From: Isoetes taiwanensis
Taxonomy: Eukaryota; Streptophyta; Lycopodiopsida; Isoetales; Isoetaceae
Direction: 5' to 3'
DNA: 64,000 nucleotides
Assembly: GCA_021234155.1 (NCBI GenBank)
Contig: JAJEKV010000058.1
Span: forward strand, 1-64,000
Shown one piece after another: positions 35,399 to 46,778 of the stretch (position 1 is the stretch's first letter; the number at the start of each line of letters is the position of its first letter). The notes below the pieces were generated by a model, which saw only the letters and a list, made by a program, of their open reading frames with translations, made no database searches and was not told where the DNA came from. Position numbers and translations under genes: made by a program.

Positions 35399-36689
35399 TT
35401 ATGCCCTTAAACAGTCTATTGCATCCGGGTCATCTTCAAGTGCCCTTGCCAAAGCTTGCATTGGATTTAGATGAACACCATCAACTCGATGAATGCAATA
35501 TGAAGCTGCCTTTGCAATTTCAGTTTCTGGAATGTTCATACGTTTCACATGTATCTCATATACTTTTGTCTGTCTTTCTGATTCAATGGCTCTCTCAAGC
35601 TCTACCTTTGCTTCATCTGGCCATGAATTATCAAATTCATCTCCATGTCTAATGCATAGGTTATGTAGGACAAGACATGTGGAGACAACCTCTGGCACGT
35701 GGTCTAATTTCATGTCATTGCGTTTCAGCAAAATCCTAAATCTGGATTTCAACATTCCAAATGCACACTCAACTGGCATCCTAGTACTTGACTGGATGAA
35801 GTTCCAATGGTATTCTTGCATCCTTGTGCCCCTTAAATGGAGGAAGAATCCACGGTCTAGGCGGATATGCAGCATCCCCAACCAAACAATAATTACCCAG
35901 ATGACCTGCCTTGATCCTCTTGCCTGCTTCAGTATGTTCAAATAACTTCCAATCATGAATGCTGCCAGCCCAACCAACGTCATAGTCCCAAAAATAGTAA
36001 TATGACGAGACAATTGCTTGTAGTAGAACTGAATGGAATCCCTTTCGATTGTAATAGTCCCGGGGGTTCTCATGTGGAGCAATGATTGGAATGTGGCTAC
36101 CATCAATTGCATCAACAACATACGGAATTCCTCTCAACTTCTCAAATTTGTTAGCAAGCTCCTGCATCCTACTAGTTGATGGCCACTTTATGCATATATC
36201 ATGCAATCTTAATTTAACAGCCTCACAAAACTCTGCAACTGCTCGTTGGGCTGTGGTGTATCCCACACTGTAATTATCTGCAATTTCCCTAATTGTATTC
36301 CCTGTAGCTAGTCTGCACAATGCAATGCATACTCTCTTTTCTACTGGAATTGCTGCACGCATTCTAGTATCTTCATGCATCATATCACCTGCCAAAGTCT
36401 TACAAATGTAAAAGAAAGTATCCTTTGACACTCTTAATCTCCGTTTGAACATATTGTCACTATACGATTGAAGCAAACTAACCTCCATAAAAGTGGATGG
36501 TCTGTTATAGCACCATACTTGAGGTGCATTTCTGAATGCTCTGCCATCTGTGCCTTCGATCATATTTAAGCACAATGTATTCCAGCATTCCATAGCTAGC
36601 AACACCATTGCAAGAGAATCTGCCTCCATAATTGCTCTTATCTGGTAGTACATGAAGACAGCCAACTTCATCTTCTCACGTCGATCCAT
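35399..36689 (-). pseudogene. PIF/Harbinger DDE transposase, one frameshift
   Basis: Cuts and inserts the element; related to HARBI1. An open frame of 302 residues begins at 36,689. It includes a helix-turn-helix-like part (REIADNYSVGYTTAQRAVAE), the first acidic residue in VDAIDGSHIPI and the second in LVGDAAYPPRPW. A frameshift between about 35,815 and 35,840, in the codons for FKGHKDA / GTRMQEY, moves the rest to a second frame. That frame has the third residue in VECAFGMLKSRFRILL and ends ALEDDPDAIDCLRA. All three catalytic residues are therefore present but not in one frame. The length (about 430 residues if joined) is usual for the family. The break has no CWG context, so it is probably genuine. 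Confidence 0.92.
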
Positions 36690-36982
36690 TACTGTAACTT
36701 AAGCAAGAATAGCCATCCTCATCCTCTAACAATGATTCTCCATTCTCTAATCACATCTCCGAGATGTTGTTGAAGTCTGAAATGAAACATATACAAAAAA
36801 CAGTACAAGTTATAATTAGTAGAGAATTAGTACAAGTACAAACACTTGGGGATTCATCCACCTCCCTAGAGCCTCACACAAAGTTATAGATACATGGCAA
36901 CCAAAAGCAAGGATTTGAAATTCCACCCTGTTAAAGAAGTCATTATGCTATTCCTACCAAATCTAGGCATAAATCGTTTATA

Positions 36983-37440
36983 TCAATTGTGTGACTGTTT
37001 TGACATCAAATAAGCATTCATAAATGGTTCCAACTCCCCATCCATCACAGCAGCAACATTTGAAGTTTCGACTACAATCCTAAGATCCTTCACTAGTTTA
37101 TACGGATGAAAAACATAATTTCTTATTTGTTGGCCCCATTCAGCCTTTACAACATCACCTCTGATCTCTTTGATTTCTGCAGCTCTTTGCTCCTGTGCTA
37201 TAACTAGCAGCTTCGACTTCAGCAAAGCAAGAGCTTTTGCCTAAGATCTCAAGATGCTGAGGTTGAACAATTAAAGCCAGAGCTGCTATACCAGTGGGTA
37301 CATGCAAGATACGAGCTGCTATACCCACAAGGGTACATGCAAGATCGAACTGCTATACCAGTGGGTACATGCAAGATACGAACTGCATGAGTCATATTTA
37401 GATTAAATTGAGCAAGATGAACAAGAAGTAGCATACTCTA
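36983..37440 (-). pseudogene. Fragment of an organellar peptide chain release factor 2 (PrfB type)
   Basis: PrfB-type factors recognise UGA/UAA in plastids or mitochondria. The minus strand ends with [40 protein letters not shown], then [14 protein letters not shown] and a stop at 36,983, matching the end of this family. Upstream, after a possible acceptor CTTAG, is THAVRILHVPTGIAVR, which matches the segment just after the GGQ loop. That segment has been multiplied as a 33-34-bp tandem repeat, which destroys the frame. The GGQ motif itself is not found, and neither are the codon-recognition domains. It lies between the two Harbinger genes on their strand, suggesting capture. Confidence 0.85.
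37280..37392. repeat. 33-34-bp tandem repeat within the PrfB fragment
   Basis: Units start at 37,280, 37,313 and 37,347, with a partial one at 37,381. Each contains CTGCTATACC and GGGTACATGCAAGAT. On the minus strand the unit corresponds to 11 codons (AVRILHVPTGI). The second unit has one extra base, so the frame is lost between units. Confidence 0.92.
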
Positions 37441-38431
37441 AGAGTTTGATGTAAAACTCATAGCTTCTAGATATTTCCTAGAATATGTATGCATTCAGTA
37501 ATGTAACAGTGACAGTTTGGTTGAAATAAAGGGTAGAAGTGATATTTGATGGTTCTGGATTCTGGTATGTAGATCTGGGATGTTACCGTTGTAAGAAGAG
37601 GAGAACAATGGGAGGGCATCGCACATGGCTTGGAGCTCTCACATTTTATCATCTGGAAGCCAGCCACAAATTATTAGGCCAGCCACGAATTTTTATTGTG
37701 GTTCTTGCAATGTACTTCTGTAGTGAACATGGTGTTACAGCATATGAAGTGTCGTAACAGTATGAGACAAAGCATGAAGTTTCACGGCAATCATCTCCTC
37801 TTCTCGTTCAAATATTAACATAATCCTATGTGCTAGTTACATAATCCGATCTCCAACACTCCAATATGATATCAGCACCCCAATCAAATCATTTAACTAT
37901 ATTTTGCAAGTAAAAATACAACTGCAAAAGCATTTCGAATGAGTGGCTTGATGGAAGACTAAAGATGCCACTACTGAGCTAGTAAGTAAAAAGACTATCT
38001 TACACATAGTGAAACAAGGTCTCAGCCTTCCATAACTATCCTAAAGATAACTGTCCTTCCATGACAAGATTCTAATCCTCAAGATGAAAAGGGCCACAAG
38101 ACCCGTATATAAATTACAATCCTTTACAAGAGGGCATAACCTATGACTCACAAGTCTGGTGTCACTGCAGCATTGACAGAAGAATTCACTGATTGCTGTA
38201 ACTCGGCCAGAAGTTTTGCACTGAAGAACTGAGAAGAATCCATGCTGCAGATGTAATAGATCCTATATTTTGTTCTCTAGGAACAAAAGGGCATATTTTT
38301 TTCGTCCAAGTAAAAGTAATAAGTAAAACATTAAAGTAATATTACGTTAAAGTAATAAGCATAACATTTTTGGACTGTTACAATCAGAATAATAAATGAA
38401 TTGCATCAATTTAACAAATACAATAATAGTT

Positions 38432-39426
38432 CTAAAACTTCTTCACTAGTTCAGCGAAGGATGTACGCAGATCTGACAATATCTCCAAACGGCGCTCTTC
38501 CCACTGTGACATCTTCTCCAGAAGTTTTTCACGACCTTCTTTCATTTCCTCCAGCAAGGGAGACTTCTTGTCTCTTGCATTTTTCTTGGAGACAGATGGC
38601 TTTTCCTCCTTCACATCTTCATCGCAAGAGATCGCTCCCACATGAACAGCCTTTGTTACATTGGCACGATGACCCATGTAATCATCAATCAATTGATGAA
38701 TATCATTGGCTCTCCTCTGCTCGCTCATTTCCAGAAATGTTATTATGGGCCTTGATAGCCATGTATTCCTTGTGTAAGGCATTCCACTTCTTCCTCCATG
38801 ATTCTGCATCCTTGTCAAAGTCTGGACACATTTGTCAAGACTGTATTCCATAAATTGATGCCTTGTTTCGGTGGCTTTGAGAATTCATCCTGCATTTTGC
38901 CACGAACATGAATCAAAGAAACACACCACTTATCTTCCCAGCGTGCGTATTTGACACTTCCATCTTCCTTTTCTCCCTTGCATTTCTTCAAGGTATTCCT
39001 GTTGTTCTTAGCTTCACTCCGTTGCCTCTTTACGGGCTTCACTTTCACTTTGGAGTCAAGGACATTATTGCTTTGGTTCATGACAATAGGTGGATGGGCA
39101 TTTTGGCTTAAATTCAGCTGAGGATCTTGGCTGTAGTTCATGGCATTGGGCTGATACGTTGACATTTGATTTTGGTCCATGGAATTTGGTTGAAATGTGT
39201 TATGGCCATGGACAAGAGGAACAAACATTGGGCCATGAGACGAAAGATATGGAAGGAAAGGAGGGTTTTGAGGCATATGAATGCCTTGTGAAGGTTTAGG
39301 TAGCTGAGTTCTCCTGCAACTAAGCTTTTGTGGATGGGTATGAGCAGTCCCATTTGGAATTGCAGGTAGAAAAGAGGACTGTGAACAATCTTGTGTGGCA
39401 TACACAATGTCGACCTCATTATCCAT
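38432..39426 (-). pseudogene. Harbinger ORF1, Myb/SANT (trihelix)-like DNA-binding protein, frameshifted
   Basis: In PIF/Harbinger elements this protein helps the transposase bind the ends and enter the nucleus. The N-terminal part is disordered (N, Q and P rich), with a basic stretch KVKVKPVKRQRSEAKNN near its end. The trihelix-like domain starts WEDKWCVSLIHVRGKMQDEF and continues, after a frameshift near 38,817, as KDAESWRKKWNALHKEYMAI. A second shift near 38,705 leads to the C-terminal region, rich in charged helical sequence (KKSPLLEEMKEGREKLLEKM). The last part is probably a coiled coil. The gene as read cannot make one protein. Confidence 0.82.
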
Positions 39427-39429
39427 CTG

Positions 39430-40908
39430 GAAAGAAGAAATTGAATAAAGAAGTGTTCATGCAAAGGCAATGTGGAAATCAAAGTTAATTATAACTAAAG
39501 TTTGTTAAAGCTAAAGGAGTATGCCAAGTACAACAGATATAGCAGCAAAAATCTTTGAAACAAGACTGCTAGAAGATGAAATTTGATGAAATCTTTATAA
39601 ATAAAGGAACAACAGTTTAAACTTGCACCTTCAAATAAGAAATGTCCACAAGGTACGGTTCTTTAGTTCAATCTTGGATCTCTGCAGTCATCCATTTATT
39701 TATTAAAAGAACAGGTACATGATCTAGGAATTTATTACAATAATAGGAACAGGAACAGAAGATTTACCTGCAGATGCAGATTGCAGCTATGCAGTGTTGG
39801 TCCCTACTTTCTGTCCGATTCTATGATGGCAGGTTCTGTAATGAAGAATAGAATAGCGCGAAATTCTTTTAGCGAAATTCGTTTGGCGCCAAGGTTGAAG
39901 GTGGGACGCGTGGCATGCTAAGGAGAATCGGCAATTGATTTCCCAGCACCAATCCCCTGCCAGTTAACCGAATCCATTTCCTGGCCATGTCAGCACAACG
40001 ACATTAGAAACTTCCGTCCTGTGGAATCTTGTTAGCCATGGAAGTTTTGACGTGTTAATTTTGCAGTGGGAGATTGGGCATCACTGTAATATCGGCCCAT
40101 CATTCCAGATAGATTGTTGGAGGTGATTTTTCTTCCAGATGGTTACTTCTTTTTTTGTACGGTTATTGAGCTTGAGTTTAGATTTTCGTCTTCTATTTTC
40201 AATTCTCAAAGGGTACTTTTTATGGCCTTTGTTTCTTTCTGTTGTATTATTTGTCACATCTCAAAGTTTTGAAGTAATCCTTTCACCATGTTGGGCTCAT
40301 TACTAACAGCCTAACACTGGTTTCAAGGTCTTTTGTGTGCACCTTTAGTCTAAATATGCAGTACCTAATCCTTTCTTTCTTCTTCAGTTAAATTTTCTTC
40401 CTCTGTATAATGCCTGTTGGAAATGGTTGTATTATTGTATACAGATGGTCTTTCAGATCAGTGGCTTCCAAAACACAGCAGCTCCAGCCGTAGGTCACGT
40501 TGATGCACCAAGTGATTCAGATGGATCAACAAAAATACCATTCATGCAGTTTCTTGGGATGTTATTCACCATTGCATTCCTATCACCAAAACCAAAAGCC
40601 CCTCGCATATAGCAAAACTGTCAAGTATCAGGTGATGTTCTGTTTTGATAATTCGTTAAAAGCTAGCTATGAACCTACTTGCATTTTTTTTATAAGGAAC
40701 AGTTGATGCACAATGTAAGATTTATGCAACAAAATGTACACGATGATGCAGCTCATAAGGTGTTGCAAGAAATTACTGAGAGTGGCTATGCTCCAGAGTT
40801 GTTGGATTCATGCTTCGGCATGCATTGTCTGTAGATGGTATAAGACTTTATGAAGGTTGAATACTCTGTTTGGTTTAATCTTTTTTATTTTGAAATCAAT
40901 CATTGCAG
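39430..40908. other. Mostly gene-free stretch
   Basis: It should contain the right end of the Harbinger element, but no inverted terminal repeat was found. A TTTGGCGCC E2F-like word is at about 39,889. Exon-like pieces occur: GTATACAG before 40,444 with frame FQISGFQNTAAPAVGHVDAP, and a frame MQQNVHDDAAHKVLQEITES near 40,725. I do not recognise either. Confidence 0.35.
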
Positions 40909-40980
40909 GAACTTTGGAATGTCTACGAGCTTTTGGACTGTGTTGTTTGCATGGATCCAACGAATCCCCCTATTTACCAG
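40909..40980 (+). pseudogene. RING-finger exon of a SINA/SINAT-type ubiquitin ligase
   Basis: A 72-nt exon between TCATTGCAG and GTTAGT encodes ELWNVYELLDCVVCMDPTNP then PIYQ. This resembles the start of the RING finger of Seven-in-absentia ligases (VHELLECPVC...YPPIHQ). As I recall, plant SINAT genes have their first intron at that same place. Only the first cysteine pair (CVVC) is present; the rest of the RING and the SINA domain are not seen downstream. It looks like a captured single exon, possibly carried by the Helitron that ends at 43,092. Short match, so moderate confidence. Confidence 0.5.
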
Positions 40981-43063
40981 GTTAGTTCAGGATAATGTTG
41001 CTCTTTTGCATTTGCTTGGACAAATGTGACATGTTATCTGTGTTCTTTCCACTTCTTCTAGGCTCATATGTGCACAACATATTGAACCAAATTTAAAAGT
41101 AGTGTGGAATGTTTTTATTTATTAGCTTAAGCAATGATAGAGCCTTACTACTTCTAAGCAGATCCATATTTTTTTTAATAATTGTTAAAAAATGATCTTA
41201 GAATGTTTTTGTGTTATATTAGCTTAATTCTCTATTATTGTTCACAGTGAAGGATCCTGCAATCTTTAACAGGTGCAGACATGTAGTTTGGTATGTTTTC
41301 TTTGTGCAGACATGTATTACAGAAAATGGAAAGTATATAGCAGAAACAATCAAAGTTGCTATATTGTGGATAGAATGTTACGATCTTTTGAGGTAAAAGC
41401 TGTGCTTTTTTTTTTTGTTGAAAAAAAGCAGATTGTCAAGAAATGAATTGCAAAAATCTACTAGCATATAATCATGTAGCATACAATCCTGGCCCATGAG
41501 CAGCCATAGGGATATTTGCACTAAAAAACTGAGATTTCTATGTGGCATGATGCAATCTCATTTACAGCTGTTAATGCACGACCTTGATTGCATTGACCAG
41601 TGTTGCTTTCAGAAGTTTTCAACAAGTAGAGTGATCACTGCGAAAGCCATGAAAAATGAGCAGCCATAGGGATGGATAGCACATTTTTCATCAACTCACG
41701 AAAGAATGATAATTTTTTGCTATAATTCTTTAAAGAGGCTTACTCTACTGCAGTTTGAGTCAGTTCTAGCTATATACATAAAGTAGTATGATCACTGATT
41801 TGGGGCTATTACATGACAAAAATTGGACATGCCATAGAGTTAACAACTGGGGATGGATAAAACATTTCTCACGAAGTCTTGATGGAAGAACAACAATTCT
41901 TCCTCTATAATTTTTTAAAAGTCTTACTCTACTACAATCTAAGTCAGTTCTAGATATATTCATACATGCATGTGTATGCTTTTGATCTCTCAAAAATTTG
42001 TATTCTAATTGAATGATGCCACAGATCAGGGATTAGTGGTTCAATTCCACGCATGAACTGCGATTGTTCATATGCATGTGTCTTAAAAGACAAAATAAAT
42101 GATGTAATGGTATGCAAAGATTTATTCATGTGAATATAAAAAGTCAGACATTTAAATATAATGGGACCCATGCATAAGCCAATGGATTGTTTGGAAGCTT
42201 TTATTTTTCTGCAAGGAGATAAGAAAAGACATTTCAATTCATGCCGGGAGAATTAGAATATCAATATATAGGTTGGCATGTCTTACATGTATCTTCGGTT
42301 CACAAAAGCTTAAGTTCTGGTTGCATTGCATTTAGATTCGAAACAAATACAAAATTGCATGTGTGATTATTCATATGTCTACAATCATTATATCTATATT
42401 CCATCCACCACAGGTATCTCATAGCAACCTCACTTGCATCTACAGTCATGCAAACATACTCTCAAGAAACATAAGTGGGTCTGTACACATATTCTACTAC
42501 CCATTCTGCATAGAATCTACCAATTACATGTCTACAAATGCTCGGCATCATTGGGCACACGTCTCTAGAGTCCATGCATGTGATTTATGTCGAATAGTAT
42601 ATGAATTATTCCTAGACTAACCTATTACTCTTTTCTTTGTTTTCTTATGATAGATGGCTTTGAATTATGGTGAGTTTTGCTCTCATAAAACTTCTAAACT
42701 GTGGCAAATTTGATATGAAGCATGAACATACTTCAAATGATGTATTGTTCATAATTAACTACTTTTAGCAATAGTGTTCTAATTGGCATGCTCTTCACTT
42801 CGAAACATTGTTGTGAGTGTGTTCCCTTCTTTCAACAAGGAAGTAAACATTGTTGTGAATATGTATTGTGTATATACATAGCACATTTTACAACAATGTT
42901 GCTGTATATGCAACACACCTACATAGCATACCAAACTCTCATAATGCTTCCATTACAGCTTTAGTATTCAAACTCAACTACACATGGTTACTTACATTCC
43001 ACCATATCCCATTCAATCTATGCAATTATATCTAACTAAATATTCCATGCGCCTATGACTAAT
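40981..43063. other. Stretch without a recognisable gene, probably Helitron body
   Basis: AT-rich. Two related blocks near 41,640-41,780 and 41,810-41,960 share ATGGAT(A)(A)ACATTT, CTCACGAA and CTTACTCTACT, indicating an old duplication. Because the strand and position fit, much of this may belong to the Helitron whose 3' end is at 43,092, but I could not find its TC 5' end. Confidence 0.35.
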
Positions 43064-43092
43064 GCCCGGCATCGCCGGGCAAACGTTTCTAG
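43064..43092 (+). mobile_element. 3' end of a Helitron (H4)
   Basis: Hairpin GCCCGGC-ATC-GCCGGGC (43,064-43,080), then AAACGTTT and CTAG at 43,089-43,092 followed by T. It is almost identical to the H1 terminus, including the preceding GACTAATG. The 5' end is not located, so only the terminus is annotated. Confidence 0.85.
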
Positions 43093-43569
43093 TATTGATT
43101 AAAAAGGTCGCTTTGCAGTATCCCAACTACTAATTGGTATGAGTTCTTACCCAATCCCAACTACTAATTGGTATGAGTTCTTACCCAAAAGTCCATCAAA
43201 CAAATAGTCATTTAATTTTACACAACTACTCTGTAGTTGTAGTATCAAGTAGATGTAACCTAGTGATGAATAGAGTTGCCTTAAGCATACTTATTCACAA
43301 TATATATTGGCTACGCTCTATCGTTCCCAGTAGTAGATAACTAGTAAAGGATATCCATCTAAACATATATAAAGCGGTTTGGCTTTTTTCGTCCGCCTAA
43401 AAACAATTCTAATTTTCTCCCTGTCCTCAATCAACTGCATTTGATTTTGTTTCTGAAATTCACGACACAGAGAACCATGTGTGCGGCGAAAGCTCTGTAA
43501 TCCCAAATGTTGAGCCAATTCAGAAGAGCTTTCCTCGAATGCCAAAGAAAAGGAAAATTCCTCTGTTTT
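43093..43569. other. Short stretch with a direct repeat and an open minus-strand frame
   Basis: A 35-bp direct repeat (CCCAACTACTAATTGGTATG...) starts near 43,122 and 43,157. A minus-strand 85-codon frame (43,318-43,575; MPKTEEFSFSLAFEESSSEL) is unrecognised and may belong with the Q-rich pseudogene that follows. Confidence 0.4.
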
Positions 43570-44240
43570 CGGCAATTGAAGATCATCTATGAAGCCCTGT
43601 AACTAGTCTGAATTCAAATTACAATCATAATATTCAAACCCCTGGTACAATCATAATATTCAAGCCCCTGGAGAATTTCTGGCTGCGAACTCTGTGATTC
43701 AATGAATTGAGCATCTCCAAATCCGTCGAATGACAAAATTCGATCACCAATGCTACTTAATTCGCTCTCTTCAAACATTCCATGGACAAAATCCCGGCCC
43801 TTCAATTATGCCAAAACCCTGTTGTTGATGATCAAAACTCTGCTGTTGTTGATCCATGGCTGAATTTGAAAATTCTGACACTGGATCATAGAAATAAGAG
43901 TAGCTATTGAGCGAATTGGTAGATAATCTATGGAAATTTGACAATTCCGGTGGATCATCTCCCTTTTCTGGCCAACGGAAAATTGAAGTTCATGGATTAT
44001 TCTCATCTCCGTAGTACATGCATTGCCCTTGTTGGGGCTGAAAAACCTGCTGATTTTGCACCTGAAGAACAGCCTGATTTTAGATTACAAACTGTTGGGC
44101 CTGATTCTGCTGTTGGGTCTGTAACTACATGAGCAGACCTTGGCGAGGCAAAATTGGGCCTGTAGCGCGCAGGAACATGCTATTCAAATTATCTGCATAA
44201 GGTTGTGCCAGTCTATTCATCAAATTTAACTAAAAAACTG
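43570..44240 (-). pseudogene. Glutamine-rich protein relic, possibly a transcription factor
   Basis: Reading the minus strand across several frames gives a glutamine-rich text: LQTQQQNQAQQFV, VQNQQVFQPQQGQCMYYGDE, MDQQQQSFDHQQQGFGIIEG, then FEESELSSIGDRILSFDGFG in another frame. Q-rich, low-complexity sequence of this kind is common in plant transcriptional activators. There are several stops and shifts, and no DNA-binding domain is visible, so the assignment is only by composition. Confidence 0.35.
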
Positions 44241-44707
44241 TAAATCACAGAGCAGTGGATCCCCTGTTTCATCGTCCACAGCCTGAATCTCCGATTCGTC
44301 AATCCAAATTGACCAAGCTTACAGAATACTATAAAGTGTAATCTCGAAATGATTAATACATGAGCAAATTATCATAATCATCACCATACACAGTCTCGAT
44401 TGAACAAATTTCAGCATTCAGAATACTACAAAAGAGCAGAGCTTAAAGGACAACAAATTGCGTGCGGCTTTTTTTAAATAAGTTAATTCCGACTGGTTCA
44501 GAGTAGCATTGGATTAATCGTTTTGGCAGTAAATTTGCATCCTTTATTTATTCCATTCTACTTAAATTATGGGTTCTTTTTCTTCTGATATTGAACTGTT
44601 TGTGACAAAAAGGGATTGTGAGCCGAATGTTGGAAGGCAGACGTGCTTCAAAATGGTCTTTATCTGAAGGCATCTGGCGTTTACGGATGAGGTGCTGTGT
44701 TGAGCTC
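44241..44707. other. Gene-free stretch
   Basis: AT-rich, with no frame, repeat or terminal structure that I can support. Confidence 0.4.
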
Positions 44708-44849
44708 CTTGTTTCTGTTTTGCAAAGATTAGATTCATTTTATCCAGAAAAGGAGAAGCTGCATTTAAAGAGAGTGTTCTTGCTTGTGTTTTGTAAAGAT
44801 TAGATTCATTTTATCCAGAAACGAAGAGGCTGCATTTAAAGAGACTATT
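44708..44849. repeat. 71-bp tandem duplication
   Basis: Copies at 44,708-44,778 and 44,779-44,849 share AAGATTAGATTCATTTTATC and CTGCATTTAAAGAGA. They differ at several positions, so the duplication is moderately old. Confidence 0.88.
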
Positions 44850-45148
44850 TTTGTGCAGACAATTTGAGAGCCATTAGTGCTACAAAAGCCAGGACCTTTT
44901 TCCTTCCACACTATTAGTTACCCTACATCTTCAGGTTTGCATTTTTTTTAGAACAATTGTCATTGTTTGTTCATCTACTTAGAATTTATATTTTATATTT
45001 TATATTCCATATTCCTTATTCCAAGCTTGTTTCATATTCCATAGATTCATTAGTTCCATGCTGTGTGGATTCCATATTCTTTACTTGATCCGTCAATGGT
45101 TCTGTGCATGCCCTTGAAACTTGAGTTTCCTTTGCTAGATGTTGTTGT

Positions 45149-45388
45149 GGGCGTTGTAGGATACATGATGCACATAGGATGTTTGATAGATTGCTTATCT
45201 AGGATCCAGTGTCACAGAATGCGATGATTACAACAGTTGTACAACATGGACAAGGAAAAGAATCACTGAAGCTTTTTTAATACCTGAGATGTGGAGATCC
45301 AGATAAGGTCATGTTTATCAACACTCTAGATGCATGCACAAATGAGCTGAAACATGTGCAAGGCAAGCGGTTATGTGCCGACTCAATG
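45149..45388 (+). pseudogene. Relic of a PLS-type pentatricopeptide repeat (PPR) protein
   Basis: One frame of 80 codons reads IHDAHRMFDRLLI, stop, DPVSQNAMITTVVQHGQGKE, SLKLF, stop, then DPDKVMFINTLDACTNELKH and VQGKRLCA. This follows the consensus of plant organellar PPR proteins (DAxxMFDxM, VVSWNAMIxGYxQHGxGxEAL, PDxVTFxxxLxAC, GKxxHA). Such proteins bind organelle RNAs and often guide C-to-U editing. About two and a half repeats remain, and two in-frame stops show it is dead. No other repeats are visible on either side, so it was captured or is the remnant of a deleted gene. Confidence 0.88.
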
Positions 45389-46778
45389 TACATGCTGTAT
45401 TTGCAATTATAGTTATGACTTTAAAGGCGAAGCATATTTCCCAGAATTTGCTTGATTGGCACACATCTAGGTATTTCGTTTTTGAATTTTAGAGATTCGC
45501 CATTTATACATGTAATCAATGCCACTTAGGCTAGCATGTCAACATTCGTGACTTCTAGCTTATCAGCAAGAATATCATGTAAAAAATAAATGTATCAACA
45601 TATGGGTATCATCTTTGCCAAAATTGGTCAAAAAGTGTGTGTTCCTCATGTACATAGACATTGTCTAACAAGATTCACATGGTGAGAGCAGAGGGTACAA
45701 GGCACCTACCTTAGCCACATAATGCTCTTTTATCTTCACCCATAATTCAAGTTGCATTTCTCAGATTTGCAGACCCTAAACAACTCTTCCCGTTCAAAAT
45801 TGGAGATTTTCTAAACTTGTTAAGAAACTGCAACTCCAAAGCCGAGATAGATTGAGAAGGCTACTAACCTTGGCACCATAATACAAGGCTATTTGGCGCA
45901 AGTTCAAATTACGGAGAAGATAGGAAAGAAACGCCGCAATAAATTTCTTGTAGAGATTTTTCTATAACAGAAAACCCCGAGGTAGTTTGCTCCTTCAACC
46001 TTATTTAACAGTTTTTTTTTTCTTTTTACATCCTCCTATAGGAGTAACTTCCTTGTGTACCACAATATAGCTAAACAATCATGGTTGATAAGGTTCTATC
46101 CAAGTTTCAACTCATGCATGAAATGCACCTATATTCCCAAGCCTTGCTTATGGAATTCGCCTTGATGCCTAACCCATAGGTGTGCATTTAACATGTGGAA
46201 TATACCTTAAAGCCCAACAAGAAGTGAACGTTTACTTTCAAGCCCTGCTTGAAGTATAAACCCAATTGAAACTGTGCATTAATGCCCAAGCCCTATTTGA
46301 GGTGCATTGAACTTACTTCCAAGGCCATGCTTGAAGCGCACATTCCTGGGTCTTTCTTGTCATCAAAGCTAGGCATGATATGATGGGACTACTCCTGTGC
46401 AATTGGAGACTATTTGCGAGCATCAAAAGTCCTTTTGTAATTGGAACTTCAAGCTTAAAGAAGGGTGTCTATTAGGGCAGATCAGATAATGGGAGAAGTT
46501 CCAGTATCTGACGCGCTTCTATATGTCTGAGTCCTGCATTACAAAAACAAAAGCAAAACCATGATTTAGAGCTTCTATGTACTTTCCAGTGCACTCTATC
46601 CATATGATATGAAAGCCCATTGAAGATGTTTTTGTCTATAATTTACGCAAGTTTTTATTCTTGGTTGGCCCTAAACTAATTTTGTGACCTTTGAAATTTT
46701 TTAGAAGATATTATCTCTGGCCTCATGTTAATTTTGTGATGGTAACAATGTATTCTGCCAAAACATATATGTCACCAA
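45389..46778. other. Gene-free stretch with degenerate repeats
   Basis: ACGCCGCAATAAATTTCTTG at 45,931-45,950 matches the sequence after the hairpin at 59,710, a probable relic of the same Helitron-like 3' end. Between 46,130 and 46,345 words such as CCCAAGCC, CCCTGCTTGAAG and GTGCATT recur at irregular spacing, suggesting an old minisatellite. Confidence 0.4.

Larger units (their letters stand above)
35399..39426 (-). mobile_element. PIF/Harbinger DNA transposon with an embedded host fragment
   Basis: Two minus-strand genes typical of this superfamily are present: a Myb/SANT-like ORF1 (39,426-38,432) and a DDE transposase (36,689-35,399). Between them lies a fragment of a host PrfB gene on the same strand. 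Terminal inverted repeats and the 3-bp TWA duplication could not be found by eye, so the stated limits are only those of the coding parts. Transposition normally needs both proteins; both genes have frameshifts. Confidence 0.8.

Noticed and set aside
34380-40150. Terminal inverted repeats for the Harbinger element from the GGAAGTTT words near 34,410, 40,005 and 40,033
   Set aside because: The similarity is short, partly in direct orientation, and no TWA target duplication flanks it.
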